From contig OZ244857.1 of the NCBI GenBank assembly GCA_965220935.1, positions 992,001-1,056,000 on the forward strand: 64,000 bases of DNA, written 5' to 3'. Source of the DNA: Bin80 sp965220935. Its GTDB lineage: Bacteria > Bacteroidota > Rhodothermia > Rhodothermales > Bin80. The notes beneath the pieces are model-generated. The model made no database searches and was not told the DNA's origin. It saw nothing but the letters and a program-made list of their open reading frames with translations. Positions within the stretch are counted from its first letter, which is position 1; every line of letters starts with the position of its first letter. Made by a program: the position numbers and the translations under genes. This document shows positions 10,292-20,365 of the stretch, one piece after another.

Positions 10292-10807
10292 TGGCATAAT
10301 TGGCAATCCGCCGATAAGACTTGTCCAAAATGCAATATACCAATGATCTTGAGGATGCGTGACGAGGATCGCCACTCGCCATACCCAGACTATTTTTGGG
10401 GATATACGGGCTTTTTTCTTGAGTATCCCCATCAATGCCGTAACACGGAAAAAGTCACGAATGCAGATATGGGAACATTGGCTCTTAAAGATAATGAAGC
10501 GTTTTCAATGGAGCGAGATGAACTAATTCGGATTGCTAACGATTTATACTTCCAGAATATCATCCAACAGGATCTTTCCAGTTTACAGTTCAGTTTGTTT
10601 GATTCGTATAGATGCCCTATTCATAGCAGGCTGATGAAATTAATGCGTAAACGAAATCCTGTTGATGACTTGGATATGTGGTATTTGAAGTGTCCAAGCC
10701 CATATTCTATAAATTATGGAACGGGGTGTAGCCAAATGATCAAAATAAAATCAATCGCTCAAATTCTGGCAATCAGAGAATTCGCAACTGGGAGAATTTT
10801 CTCTTGA
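10292..10807 (+). pseudogene. Zinc-ribbon protein with topoisomerase-like C4 fingers, 5'-truncated
   Basis: The frame is open from 10292 and has no start codon before the first finger. It encodes TCPKCNIPMILR, then YFWGYTGFFLEYPHQCRNT, which resembles the C4 zinc finger of type I topoisomerases (CPKCGxPM, then FWGCxxYPxCRxT). A second ribbon follows: RCPIHSRLMKLMR, then WYLKCPSPYSINYGTGCSQM. The only available ATG (10343) would cut off the first Cys pair, so the gene has probably lost its 5' end or has a frameshift near 10290. Likely a remnant of a nucleic-acid-binding protein. The parent family is not identified. Confidence 0.5.
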
Positions 10808-11123
10808 TCAATTTACCTTTTGAGTTATGGTGTCTTCCGTTTTTTAAGTGAGTAGGGTAAGAACAAGGCGTCTATACGCAAGTTTGCAAGCTTCGTAGAT
10901 TTTCAGCAATTCCCACTAACGGCATAGAATTTAGTTGATCTAGTATTTCAGGTACATCTTCTGCAAATCTGGCGGGTTTTGCTTGTTTTTGAGGATCAAT
11001 TCCTGCAATAATCGGACGTTTTCTGATCCTTTTTTCTGTGCGTTCTGACGACTGGACACACCACACCCAGCCCCTCTCATATAATCAGGGGTTCACGTTC
11101 TGCCCCTACTGCTCTGGTTTCCG
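10808..11123. other. Intergenic stretch, nothing recognised
   Basis: About 315 bp between the zinc-ribbon remnant and a transposase wreck. A 64-codon minus-strand open frame (10872-11066) has no recognisable homology pattern and is not called. The downstream end of the adjacent IS may lie here, but no terminal repeat was found. Confidence 0.35.
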
Positions 11124-12389
11124 CTACGATGAATCAATGTCTACAGTAACCCTAAATCCCTTCGCTATCCCCAGGTATAGAAACTCCCAACTCTCTAAAA
11201 CAAACTCCCGAAACAGGTTTCGCACGCGCTCTCTTAGATACTTGAGTCGCCCCATGCTCTCCAAGGCATCTTGGAACAACACATCACAGAGTTGTTCCAC
11301 TTGATCCACCAAAAAGGCCAGCAGCATCAGGCAGGCAAAGACCGTGGACAAATGCTTGTAACCGTGCCCATAATTATGCTCAAAATTGTAGCCCTGATTC
11401 TTGAGGGTATTGATGGTTTCATTTTCAATTCTCCACCGTGACCGGCCCGCTCGCATGATCTTCTCATCAAGGGGAATATCGGTCACCCAAGAAAAACGCG
11501 TTGTTCTGGGTTTAGAGTGCTTCTTGGTCCCGGGTCTGGTTTCATATACCTCTAAAAATTTGGCTCGCCGATTGGTGCGTTGGCGTCGTTGTGATAGCGA
11601 AAACGATACTGAATTCCTTCAACCTCCATCACCACCTCTTGGGTCTGGTCACTGCGATCAATATAGTTAAACATGAACGTATGATCTCCAGGCTTCTGAT
11701 ATATCTTAAATTAAGATACCCTAAAAGCCGAAGATAGGGCGCATTGGAAAAGAGCCCATCTTGGACCACAATCGTTGAGGGTGTTCTCGCCGAAAATACT
11801 CCAAAAATCGCTTGCATGCATTGCGCTCAGAATCGTTTTTTGTGGCACCATCGCTCTTGATGATCAGAGGAATTACGATCTTTTTGAACGGATGAACCAG
11901 TGCAGCACATAACATGTGATGAAAATAGGTCTTCGTTCCATTGCGATGCTGGCAGTGGACCGACTTGGATGAAAACATGCCGGTTCCGTCTATGGCAAGC
12001 AGTACATGATTCTCAATATACCGAAAACCCTCCAGAATCTTTCCCCGTTGCAATTGAGCAAAGATCATCCCACGCAAATTAAACGGATCCACTTCATCAA
12101 GACGCTTGCGCATACCCGAATCACTGGGCGCATGGTTCACAGACGCTTCATGTTGGCGATGATCGCAGGAGAACCATTGCGAATCTTTTGATCAAATTCA
12201 AGCACACTTCAAAGAAAAAACAGCAAACCCCGACATCAGGTAATCCACCAGTGTAAATCCCCGTGACACGTTCGTATCCTCAATCTGCTCAAAACAGCTG
12301 CGGATGGTGTGAATCAAATGTTTCTTGTGAAAATACTTGCGTGACGTCCGTTTCATTGATGATAGAATGTAGTGAAATGATGGAATCAA
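11124..12389 (-). pseudogene. DDE transposase (ISNCY/IS4-like) broken by frameshifts
   Basis: Three successive minus-strand frames belong to one transposase. The N terminus (12389-12198) ends in TLVDYLMSGFAVFSLK. The middle (12140-11721) has SDSGMRKRLDEVDP, then the AIDGTGMFSS catalytic Asp segment and DGATKNDSERNA. The C terminus (11486-11124) has WRIENETINTLKNQGYNFEH and HGYKHLSTVFACLMLLAF. At least two frame breaks separate them, so the gene is inactive. The order and spacing are otherwise full length (about 420 codons). The family name is tentative; the DDE-type motifs are seen directly. Confidence 0.75.
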
Positions 12390-12739
12390 TCATAACTAAT
12401 ACACAAATGAGCCGCAGAATAATTAACCAGCCTCGCATGAAGAACCATTGCCCTCAAATAAATGCCTAGTTGATCGATGAGTCGTTATAACGTCCAAAAT
12501 GTGCTCTTCTGACGAAAATTCAGCAAAATAGTTTACGAAACTCACGTTTAACAATAGGCCCCAAAGTGCGCTATGGTGGGAAGTTTTAAACTTAGTGGGA
12601 ATTGCTGCTTATGCTACAATCAAATACAAAATTCGTGCGTTAAAGATCTCATAGTGTCCATGAAACCCAATTGAGTCAATGGGCATAAACCGAGTCATGT
12701 CTGATGTATACAGTGTTATTCACATATCTTTAGTTTGGA
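12390..12739. other. Intergenic stretch between IS remnant and TPR gene
   Basis: About 350 bp without a supported gene. It presumably holds the outer end of the transposase element and the promoter of the TPR gene. No clear inverted repeat or promoter was recognised. Confidence 0.35.
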
Positions 12740-13447
12740 ATGGTAAATATAAAGGCCCCTAAAGGCGCATTAACCAAGAGTCAAGGCCGCCGTACTGAGG
12801 CAAATTCAACTTGGTATACCTCAATCTTAGCCCTTTACTACGGCAATAGAAATATCTTAGTTGTTTCTGCCGTAGGCATTATTTTGGTCATTGCTGGATT
12901 CTTTGGATACAACTATATTCAAGAAACCCGAGACGCTCAGGCGCAGGAGTTTCTTGGCGCGATCCTCCTTGAATATGAACAGGATAATTATCAAATTGCC
13001 TTAGATGGAAATGGTGCCGTGCTAGGCCTCATGGATATTATAGACAGATACGGTACGACCTCTGCGGGGAATACAGCAAAGTTTTATGCCGCGAATGCCC
13101 ATTTTGAGTTGCAGGAATACGACCTTGCTTTTGAATTATTTGACAGTTACAAGGCAAAGAATGATTTACTTGGTGCTAGCGCAACGGCTGGACTTGCTGC
13201 CATTTACGAATTACGTGAAGATTATTTGCGCGCAGGCGATCTATTCAAACGGGCAGCGGACATGGATGATGACAATTCATCCAGAGCCCCATACTATTTA
13301 AGATCGGCTGCCCGTGCTTATGTTGAGTCTGGTGAGTTAGAGTTAGCCAAGGAGGTGATCCTTGAAGCAAAAGAGAATTTTCCAGAGACAGACCTAGTTG
13401 ACGAATTCAATTTTTTGCTGGGTTTTGTGACTGCCCTTGAGCCTTGA
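12740..13447 (+). CDS. Membrane-anchored tetratricopeptide-repeat protein (YfgM-like)
   Basis: 235 residues. A cytoplasmic N terminus of about 38 residues is followed by one hydrophobic segment (VVSAVGIILVIAGFFGYNYI, about 41-60), then a helical periplasmic domain with TPR-like pairs such as AKFYAANAHFELQEYDLAFE and AGLAAIYELREDYLRAGDLF. This is the layout of YfgM/tol-pal-type anchored TPR proteins, which act as envelope chaperone partners or scaffolds. It stands alone between an IS wreck and a broken regulator on the same strand. The start has no strong alternative. The fold is confident, the precise role is not. Confidence 0.82.
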   Translation: MVNIKAPKGALTKSQGRRTEANSTWYTSILALYYGNRNILVVSAVGIILVIAGFFGYNYIQETRDAQAQEFLGAILLEYEQDNYQIALDGNGAVLGLMDIIDRYGTTSAGNTAKFYAANAHFELQEYDLAFELFDSYKAKNDLLGASATAGLAAIYELREDYLRAGDLFKRAADMDDDNSSRAPYYLRSAARAYVESGELELAKEVILEAKENFPETDLVDEFNFLLGFVTALEP

Positions 13448-13449
13448 AT

Positions 13450-14550
13450 ATGTCTGCCCAGCGCGTGCTTGTTGTAGTGATCAACCAAGCATTCGTAGAA
13501 CACTTCAAGAAATTCTTGAATATGAGAATCTTGAGGTTCACGAAGTATTGAATGGTGAGATTGCCTTGGGTGAATTACAGAGGTAAGCATTTGTTATCAC
13601 TCTCCTTGACATCTAAATGCCTAAAATGGATGGACTGCAAGTTCTTGCCAATTGTGTGGGGACATGGCCTGATCTACCCGTAGTCATGATCAGTGGTCGT
13701 GTGGATATCAAAACTGCCGTTGAATCTACTCAGTCTGGAGCTTTTGATTTTATTGAAAAACCGCCGGATTTACAACATCTTCTCATCATGATTTGCTCGG
13801 CCATTAACTGGGGAAAACTCATCATTGAAAACCACGGATTGAAGAACGCTTTGCATCAGCAGAGCGGCAGTAGTCTGACTCATATAGTTGGTAGTAGCTC
13901 TGCGTTGAATTCTATTAAAGGGCTCATCGCTCGGGTAGGTCCTACCGAAGCAAGGGTATTAACCTTCAGTGAACTATGCATGGTAAGGAACTCGCGGCTC
14001 TTTGGATCCATTTTTCTCAGAAGGACTAATGATTGAAGTCAATTGGGCTACGATTCCTGCAGAGCGCATAGAACGTGAATTATTTTGGCATGAAAAAGGC
14101 TCGCTTACTGGGGCGAATCGTCAGAGGATTGTAAAGTCTGAACAGGCTCATGGAGGCGCATTATTCCTTAACGTAATTGGGGATATGAGTCTGTCTGCTC
14201 AAGATAAAGTTCTCCGAGTTCTGCAGGAGAATCAACTAATCCGTGTTGGTGGGGAAAGAATAATTAATGTAAATGTTTGGGGCATTGCGGCCACCAATAA
14301 AGATTTCCAAGTTGCAACAGAAAAAGGGGAATTTAGTGAAGATCTATACTATAGACCCTGTGTGATTCTTGTACGAATGCCGCCAGTGAGAGAGCATGAG
14401 AGAGATGTACCAATTCTGTTAGATTATTTCGTTTCCCAACGCTCCAAGCGTAGAGGAACCCAGATTAGTTACTCGCACCAGAAGCGGCAAGTATCTCTCG
14501 ACCTCACCACGGAAAGGACTATCAGAGAAATCTGTAACAACGACTCATGA
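13450..14550 (+). pseudogene. NtrC-type sigma-54 response regulator, multiply disrupted
   Basis: Segments in several frames spell out a receiver plus AAA+ activator. The receiver contains DI, then a stop (TAA), then MPKMDGLQVLANC, with the phospho-acceptor Asp just before the stop; ISGRVDIKTAVEST and FDFIEKP follow. The AAA+ part has ARVL, then a frame change where Walker A should be (KELAA survives in another frame), ELFWHEKGSLTGA in place of the GAFTGA signature, AQDKVLRVLQEN and DLYYR. The C-terminal DNA-binding Fis domain is absent. The stop, frameshift, degenerate GAFTGA loop and truncation together show an old pseudogene. Confidence 0.83.
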
Positions 14551-14689
14551 TTCTCAGTGATAATGATACATTACAGTTAAGGATGTCCAGCCACCTCTTG
14601 ATCCAATATCTTCTGGCAGATCCAGACGCAATGAGTCATGAACGATGATCGGGATTACGCGGAGCAAGTATTTATTCAAAGCAGGCTAA

Positions 14690-16030
14690 GTGAAAACCGA
14701 ATGGATGCATATCAAACCGCCAAAAAATAAGCGTTCAGTCAATCATCAAAGATTTTGGATTGAAACGTTCATACCCAACTACCTCATTTATTTTTCGCTA
14801 TGTATCATAGGGTTGAATGTGACGCATGCAAACCTAGCAAGCGCACAAAATACCTCAACAGAAAGACTCAGTGTCTACCTTGATTGTAATCAATGTGATC
14901 TATTACATATTCGGACCGAGTTAAACTTTGTTGATTATGTCCGAGACCTCAGTCAATCAGATGTTCACATATTTGTGACGCGAAGCAATACTGTATTAGC
15001 TGGTAGCCAGTATGAACTATCGTTTATAGGGCGAGAGGCATTGGAAAGATCAGAAATTAATCTCGTCAGAGTTGTTTCCCCTGATGCCTCCCAAGAAGAT
15101 CGGCGAGCCATGATCAATGATGCTATTCGATTAGGCTTGGCGCCGTTTGTAGGTAACCAAAGCGAGACTGATTTAGTTGCTATCACCTATTTGAATAGCG
15201 ATGATATTGAAGCCGAGCAAGTATTAACTAAGGATCCATGGCGCCACTGGGTATTTAATCTTTATGGAGGAGACTTTGAATTAGACTTAGAATCTAATCG
15301 CACAGTATTTGATTCTAGATGGGGCTTTTTTGCAGATCATCGAAGTGAAAAGTGGAAGGCTCGCATTCGACCATACTTCAACTATGATCTTACTCGGATT
15401 CAGCGTGATGATAGACCAACTGTACGAAGCAGTATAAGTCGACACGGGTTAGATAGTTATTTAATCCGAAGTTTAGGGCCTCACTGGTCTACGGGAGTTT
15501 TTTTAGACTATGTGACACGAAATGATCGTAACCTAAAGCATCTAATTACATTTTTTCCTGGAGTTGAGTATAGTATTTTCCCTTACGAGGTTGCAACAAG
15601 GCGTGCCATTACGATTGTCTATCAGATCGGAATCCACTATGCTAATTATTTTGAGACGACCATCTTTGATAAGCAACAAGAATGGTTACCACGTCATGAG
15701 ATAGACGCTACAGTTGCTATTCGCCGCCCATGGGGTAGTGTTTTCAGTGGGCTTGAAGGTTCCCAATACTTACATGATCCATCCAAACAACGCGCTGAGT
15801 TTTTTGCGAGTGTATCAGTACGTCTTTTTGAGGGATTCTCACTACAATTCCAGAGTAGTTTTGAAATGATTAGAGATCAACTTTCTTTGCCAAGCGGTGA
15901 ATTGCTTATTGAAGAGATTCTTCTTCAGCAGCGTGAGCTTGCCACCGATTACAGTGTCAGCACGAGTATCGCATTTGTCTATACGTTTGGCTCAAAGTTT
16001 GCCAATGTCGTTAATACGCGATTCTTCTAA
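14690..16030 (+). CDS. Outer-membrane beta-barrel protein of unknown function
   Basis: 446 residues from GTG 14690 (ATG 14705 is an alternative). An N-terminal hydrophobic segment (YLIYFSLCIIGLNVTHANLA) ends in ASAQ, a likely signal-peptidase site. A conserved-looking domain starts with VYLDCNQCDLLHIRTELNFV and continues with DVHIFVTRSNT. From about residue 180 onward amphipathic strands rich in Tyr, Arg and Phe alternate, ending in VVNTRFF with the C-terminal Phe typical of Bam-inserted barrels. Its stop overlaps the lolD start (TAATG), implying co-transcription with lipoprotein export. Substrate and role are unknown. Confidence 0.72.
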   Translation: MKTEWMHIKPPKNKRSVNHQRFWIETFIPNYLIYFSLCIIGLNVTHANLASAQNTSTERLSVYLDCNQCDLLHIRTELNFVDYVRDLSQSDVHIFVTRSNTVLAGSQYELSFIGREALERSEINLVRVVSPDASQEDRRAMINDAIRLGLAPFVGNQSETDLVAITYLNSDDIEAEQVLTKDPWRHWVFNLYGGDFELDLESNRTVFDSRWGFFADHRSEKWKARIRPYFNYDLTRIQRDDRPTVRSSISRHGLDSYLIRSLGPHWSTGVFLDYVTRNDRNLKHLITFFPGVEYSIFPYEVATRRAITIVYQIGIHYANYFETTIFDKQQEWLPRHEIDATVAIRRPWGSVFSGLEGSQYLHDPSKQRAEFFASVSVRLFEGFSLQFQSSFEMIRDQLSLPSGELLIEEILLQQRELATDYSVSTSIAFVYTFGSKFANVVNTRFF

Positions 16031-16716
16031 TGGCTGAACATTTAATTGCAGAGGACTTACACAAAGGGTTTAAGACGGGGGCAGGAGAAAGGTTAGAGGT
16101 ATTGAGAGGTGCATCCTTGGAGGTAGACGCTGGGGAAATAGTGGCAATTATTGGAGATAGTGGAACGGGCAAGACTACATTGTTGCATCTACTAGGTGCA
16201 CTCGGTCGACCAGATCAAGGACGTATTCTCTTCAATGGAGAAGATGTTCTTAACCAAAGCGATGAGTCGCTGAGTCGTTGGCGTAATCAATCCATCGGAT
16301 TTATATTTCAGTTTCATCATCTGCTTCCTGAATTTAGTGCACTGGAGAATGTCGCTATGCCAGCGTTAATTCGTGGAGATTCTCTACGCAGAGCACGACC
16401 GAGAGCACAGATGCTTCTCACGGATTTGGGGCTAGACTCCCGCCTTGCGCATCGTCCATCTGAACTGTCTGGAGGAGAACAGCAACGCGTAGCTGTAGCC
16501 CGCGCATTGATGAATCAACCTGCACTAGTTCTTGCAGATGAACCATCGGGTAGCTTGGATTCTGCGTCGGCTGAAGCGTTGCATTCGGAGTTATTAAATC
16601 TAAGCCAAGTCCATCATCAGGCTTTTGTGATTGCTACACACAACCCTGCTCTAAGTCAATTATGTCACAGGGTGTTGAGATTAAAAGAGGGGTGCCTCTA
16701 TGAGGAAAATCCCTGA
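16030..16716 (+). CDS. lolD: Lipoprotein-releasing system ATP-binding protein LolD
   Basis: 228 residues, usual length for LolD/MacB-class ABC ATPases. Walker A GDSGTGKTT (about 43-51), Q-loop FIFQFHHLLPEFSALENV with the LLPE signature of this class, ABC signature LSGGEQQR, Walker B LVLADEPSGSLD and H-loop ATHNP. LolD powers release of outer-membrane lipoproteins from the inner membrane together with LolC/E permeases, which are not in this window. The ATG overlaps the stop of the upstream barrel gene by one base. A FtsE- or MacB-like ATPase is the main alternative. Confidence 0.88.
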   Translation: MAEHLIAEDLHKGFKTGAGERLEVLRGASLEVDAGEIVAIIGDSGTGKTTLLHLLGALGRPDQGRILFNGEDVLNQSDESLSRWRNQSIGFIFQFHHLLPEFSALENVAMPALIRGDSLRRARPRAQMLLTDLGLDSRLAHRPSELSGGEQQRVAVARALMNQPALVLADEPSGSLDSASAEALHSELLNLSQVHHQAFVIATHNPALSQLCHRVLRLKEGCLYEENP

Positions 16717-16790
16717 GATAGTGGAATGATGTGGGACATGATGCTTTACGGAATATGATGGTCTACCTATAATGGAAAAATTGGAATCTG

Positions 16791-18074
16791 ATGGTCTCTG
16801 ACTGTTCACTTACTGTCGACGATTCCAACCAGCGATCAGGTATAGGCATCTGCATGGAGTCGAATTGTAAGTCAGTTGAATCTATGCTCAAGTATTTGCA
16901 GTCAAGCGAGCCGGTGTGCATGATCAGCCCAAGATGGCCAGCATCAATGATTGATACAGCTCTGTTGAGGCTTGGTATCAAGCAGGTCATAAGCTCGCGA
17001 ACGGACCTTAAGACGGCTACTCTTGCCCCCGAATCATTTGAAACGAAGAGTGTTAATAGTTACACAGAGCCATGGTTTCATGATGAGGCAGCAACGATTC
17101 TGTTCACATCAGGATCTACAGATCACCCCAAATCTGTTCTGCATTCCGTTGATCATCATATGATCAGCGCTGAGCGTGCAGTTACAGAATTAAATTTAGG
17201 GTCCCACGATAGATGGTTATTGAGTCTTCCACTATGGCATGTATCTGGGATGAGTATCGTTTTTCGATGTCTAATGGCGGGTGCAGAAATTGTAATTCCA
17301 GATCCTGATCTCTCGCTCTATGAGGCGATCTCTACCTATTGCGTCACACATATTTCTATAGTTTCCACGCAATTGCTACAACTCATGGAGATGCGCCCAC
17401 CATCAAGTATTACTTCGGTGATTGTAGGAGGAGGCCCGATACCGATTTATGCGGCTGAAAAGGCCAGAAGAAATGGGTGGCCAATTCGCACGACTTACGG
17501 AACAACCGAAACAAGTTCAATGGTCACACTAAGCAATCTTATATTTGCCACCGGATCAGTCGGGCATCCACTGAACGGTCACGAACTATTGATTGCTGAT
17601 GATCAGGAGATTCTTGTAAGAAGTTCTTCGGTTTGTTCAGGGTACCTCATTGATAGAAAACTCTACAGTATCGTAGATGAAGATGGATGGTTTCACACAG
17701 GCGATTTAGGAATGATCAATGAGCGCGATGAATTGTATGTTTTAGGCCGAAAGGATAACATGTTCATCTCAGGTGGAGAAAATATTAGTCCAGAAGAAAT
17801 TGAATTTCATATCAACAATTTTTCTGGGATTCAAGAAGTAGTTGTGGTTCCAGTACCAGATTCCAAATTCGGCCAGCGGCCGGTCGCTTTTGTGAGAGGA
17901 CTAGTACAGATCAACGACCTATCTGAATACCTCAATGAAAACCTCCCGAGGTTCATGGTTCCTCAAATTTACGATTGGCCCAAGAGTATTCCTAGAAACC
18001 TGAGCAAACCGAATAGAAAATTTTTGACTAATGAGGCAATGCGGCTTCAAGATAACATCACCGAACAACCATAA
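16791..18074 (+). CDS. menE: o-Succinylbenzoate-CoA ligase MenE
   Basis: 427 residues of the ANL adenylating superfamily. P-loop FTSGSTDHPKSVLHS (about 105-119), core motif TYGTTETSS, the TGD segment GWFHTGDLG and hinge GRKDNMFISGGENISPEEIE. The short length and lack of an N-terminal extension fit MenE, which activates o-succinylbenzoate in menaquinone synthesis. The usual C-terminal catalytic Lys region reads SIPRNLSKPNRKFL. No other men genes are adjacent. It follows lolD on the same strand with 74 bp between them. Another small acyl-CoA ligase is possible but less likely. Confidence 0.82.
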   Translation: MVSDCSLTVDDSNQRSGIGICMESNCKSVESMLKYLQSSEPVCMISPRWPASMIDTALLRLGIKQVISSRTDLKTATLAPESFETKSVNSYTEPWFHDEAATILFTSGSTDHPKSVLHSVDHHMISAERAVTELNLGSHDRWLLSLPLWHVSGMSIVFRCLMAGAEIVIPDPDLSLYEAISTYCVTHISIVSTQLLQLMEMRPPSSITSVIVGGGPIPIYAAEKARRNGWPIRTTYGTTETSSMVTLSNLIFATGSVGHPLNGHELLIADDQEILVRSSSVCSGYLIDRKLYSIVDEDGWFHTGDLGMINERDELYVLGRKDNMFISGGENISPEEIEFHINNFSGIQEVVVVPVPDSKFGQRPVAFVRGLVQINDLSEYLNENLPRFMVPQIYDWPKSIPRNLSKPNRKFLTNEAMRLQDNITEQP

Positions 18075-18104
18075 TCTAAGATTAAATGACAGCATCAAAA
18101 CCGA

Positions 18105-18264
18105 GCTCGTCAAAATCAAGACCAAGGAAGGGATAAGTGTCAAAGAACCTTGATTGGTCTTGAAATTCATCATTTCCCACTGAAAAAGGGGGCTGAGGTA
18201 GTACTCAGTTTGGTCGGAATCCCGATATTGGTAGTATTTTCAAATCTGAAACCGTCAAAATCAG
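18105..18264 (+). repeat. Solo right end of an IS1634-type element
   Basis: This stretch resembles the right end of the IS at 26859-28687 (compare 28562-28687). Shared blocks are AGGGGGCTG, GTAGT-CTCAGTTT and the terminal TCAAATCTGAAACCGT followed by an ATCAG or GTCAG end. No transposase accompanies it. It sits directly upstream of the MFS remnant, so it probably marks where an insertion or deletion removed the start of that gene. Confidence 0.6.
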
Positions 18265-18265
18265 G

Positions 18266-18568
18266 TTGGGGCGGATGTGGGAATGTATAAGTTTCATTCT
18301 ACATGGAATTTGTTATGATTTCTTTTTCGTAACTGGTCAGATTTACATTGATAAGAAAACCTCGCCAGATGTTCGGAGTCAAGTTCAGGGACTGCAGTGT
18401 TACTTACTCAAGGGATTGGCTTTTTTTTTATTAGGAACACAGCTCAGTGGTCTCTACGTCAATACATACGGCGCAAATGAGCAATTAACTCTGATGGCTG
18501 GGGGACTTTTTGGTTTATCTTTGCTGGTGCAACGCTTGTTTTTCCCGTGTATGTGCTCTTTTATTTAA
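18266..18568 (+). pseudogene. MFS nucleoside/sugar permease (NupG-like) C-terminal fragment
   Basis: 100 codons read ILHGICYDFFFVTGQIYIDK, a hallmark of the C-terminal half of NupG/XapB-type major facilitator permeases, followed by two more hydrophobic helices. The first about 300 residues are missing, and a solo IS end abuts the 5' side. It is therefore a truncated gene. It belongs to a run of decayed carbohydrate genes extending to about 20600. Confidence 0.75.
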
Positions 18569-18649
18569 TCACCGTGTTGCAGATTACAGCAAATCGACAG
18601 ACGCTTGGCAACATAATTCAATTTAATCATTTCACAAATTCCAGTAGAA

Positions 18650-18927
18650 CCTAATTTTTCATTGGATGCAGTAAATCCGGATGGTGAGTGGGGCGTGCAA
18701 AGATTATTGTGGATGGTGCAAATGTAGAGCACTGGCTTAATGGTGAAATGATTGTATCTTACGAGTTGTGGAGCGATGCGTGGAAAGATTTAATCGCGGA
18801 GAGTAAGTGGATTGATATGCCAACATATGGAATGGAACAAACGGGGCATATCTGCCTCCAAGATCATAGCGATCCGGTGTGGTTTAGAAATATTCGCATC
18901 CGCTCTTTGCCAGCACCCGGTGTGTAG
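18650..18927 (+). pseudogene. DUF1080 (3-keto-disaccharide hydrolase) C-terminal fragment
   Basis: VNPDGEW is encoded in one frame near 18671-18691. After a frame change come RAKIIVDGANVEHWLNGE, then GHICLQDHSDPVWFRNIRIR, the diagnostic C terminus of DUF1080 laminin-G-like glycoside hydrolases. Only the last about 85 codons remain. In intact clusters these proteins often accompany sugar permeases and oxidoreductases, matching the remnants on both sides. Confidence 0.82.
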
Positions 18928-19186
18928 GAATGTGATGATAGCGGCCAATTTATTTATATGAGTTTGGATGCGCGTTATGTTATGTGCTACTGATGGGCAC
19001 TGAGTTTCGCAGATTCAGAGCAACCCTGTAGTTTACACGATCCAACCATCGTCTTCCTTTCTATTTTGACTAAGATTTGTTTTTAGTTTATTAGTGTATC
19101 CTGCCCTTTATCAGGTATATCATGATACTATGCGCGTTTTATTATGGATATAAAATCTTAAATCCCCTCACCGTTATTTTATTGTC

Positions 19187-19672
19187 ATGAACATCACTGA
19201 GAAAATTATCCGAAAACTTAAGTCCGCGGGAGTTGAGAAGGCGGAGGCACATGCCGAAGTGATTACAGAAGTAATTGAAGATGTACTAAAAAAGATTCCA
19301 ACCAAGGACTATGTTGACAGTCAATTTGCACAACAAGCGGCTACAAATGGTCAATTCCATAAAGAAACTCAAGCAGAACTTGAGAACCAGCGTATGAAGA
19401 GGACCGAAGATCGTTCTGAAACGCAAATAGGATTTGCGCAGATAAATGCGAAAATAGACTCTGGATTTGCGAAAATGGAAACAAGGTTTGTTGAACAGGA
19501 TCAGAAAGACACAGAACTGCGTGCTGAAATGCTCGCAGGGTTCGCAAACCAGACTGCAATGCTTAAATCTTCACAGTTCAGCCTCCTACGGTGGACTGTC
19601 GGAAGTATCTTCGTGATTATAGGTTTCTTAGCAACATTAATCTACTTTTTGCTAAGGCAAGGGCCATCCTGA
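19187..19672 (+). CDS. Coiled-coil protein with C-terminal membrane anchor (DUF1640/CCDC90-like)
   Basis: 161 residues. A short N-terminal helical head (KLKSAGVEKAEAHAEVITEV) precedes a long charged coiled coil (about 45-125) with repeating hydrophobic heptads, then one transmembrane segment (LRWTVGSIFVIIGFLATLIY, about 135-155) and a short tail. This layout is common in small bacterial proteins related to DUF1640. The frame is intact although it lies between decayed genes, and no partner is adjacent. Molecular function unknown. Confidence 0.7.
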   Translation: MNITEKIIRKLKSAGVEKAEAHAEVITEVIEDVLKKIPTKDYVDSQFAQQAATNGQFHKETQAELENQRMKRTEDRSETQIGFAQINAKIDSGFAKMETRFVEQDQKDTELRAEMLAGFANQTAMLKSSQFSLLRWTVGSIFVIIGFLATLIYFLLRQGPS

Positions 19673-19794
19673 CCATCGTGTGCTATCAATAATTCGCTTA
19701 AGTCTACTGGTGTGTAAATTTGTGACTTAATGACGGTGATCATTTTCGTTACTTGTGAAAAGGCCAAGTAAAAATTGCCTGATTTTATTCACAT

Positions 19795-20045
19795 ATTACC
19801 CTGCAGGAGCAATCACGACACATTGCTATCCGCTAACTTCATAGTTTGAGGGTGTTGCAAATCCCCCACTTGGAGCTGAGTTTCCCACAACATTGCTCCA
19901 GTCTCTTAGCCTAAAATTCTCTCGTTAATCGTAGCATTGAGGGTCAAACCGCCAGAGGTAATCACAGTGGACACCATAATTTTCTGTTCCTATTGGGGAA
20001 ATGCTTTGAAGGTTTAATCAGAATATTATCCCAATGGTACAGACC
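19795..20045 (-). pseudogene. PQQ-dependent (quinoprotein) dehydrogenase C-terminal remnant
   Basis: On the minus strand, pieces in neighbouring frames spell the C terminus of quinoprotein glucose-type dehydrogenases: VITSGGLTLNATINERILG, ETGAMLWE, then in a second frame GGFATPSNYEVSG, a stop, and QCVVIAPAG (family pattern GG-ATP-TYEVNGKQYVVIAAGG). Frameshifts and stops disrupt it and the N-terminal bulk is gone. These enzymes oxidise sugars or alcohols in the periplasm. It lies beside a lactonase remnant, which would hydrolyse the product of such oxidation. Confidence 0.72.
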
Positions 20046-20365
20046 ATTAATCCCACCAGTGTTTCAGTTGATAGCATTTGATGTACACCATGGCACTCTC
20101 ACACTGGAAACCATCGTGATCTAGATATAGCCAGTATGTCCATATGAGGAGTGGGCAAGGTATGACTAATTCAAAATCATATCGAATTTATGTCATCTGG
20201 TATCCATATTGGGAATTCAGGATAGACAAGCCAGTCACATCGCGACCTCATCCATCGCGGAAATTGGGACGTCTGGAGCCAATGAATTTATCAACTTTCC
20301 AGTCAAACTATTGAGGGGAAATCACTGAGCCTGAGAAAATAGAATGTATCATTCATCTTCTCATT

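Noticed and set aside
10872..11066. 64-codon minus-strand open frame between zinc-ribbon and transposase remnants
   Set aside because: No recognisable family, no partner and no clear start context; it is more likely chance or an IS margin.
18116..18160. Inverted repeat CAAGACCAA / TTGGTCTTG after menE
   Set aside because: The loop is about 27 nt and no T run follows; it overlaps the solo IS end, so it is not called as the menE terminator.
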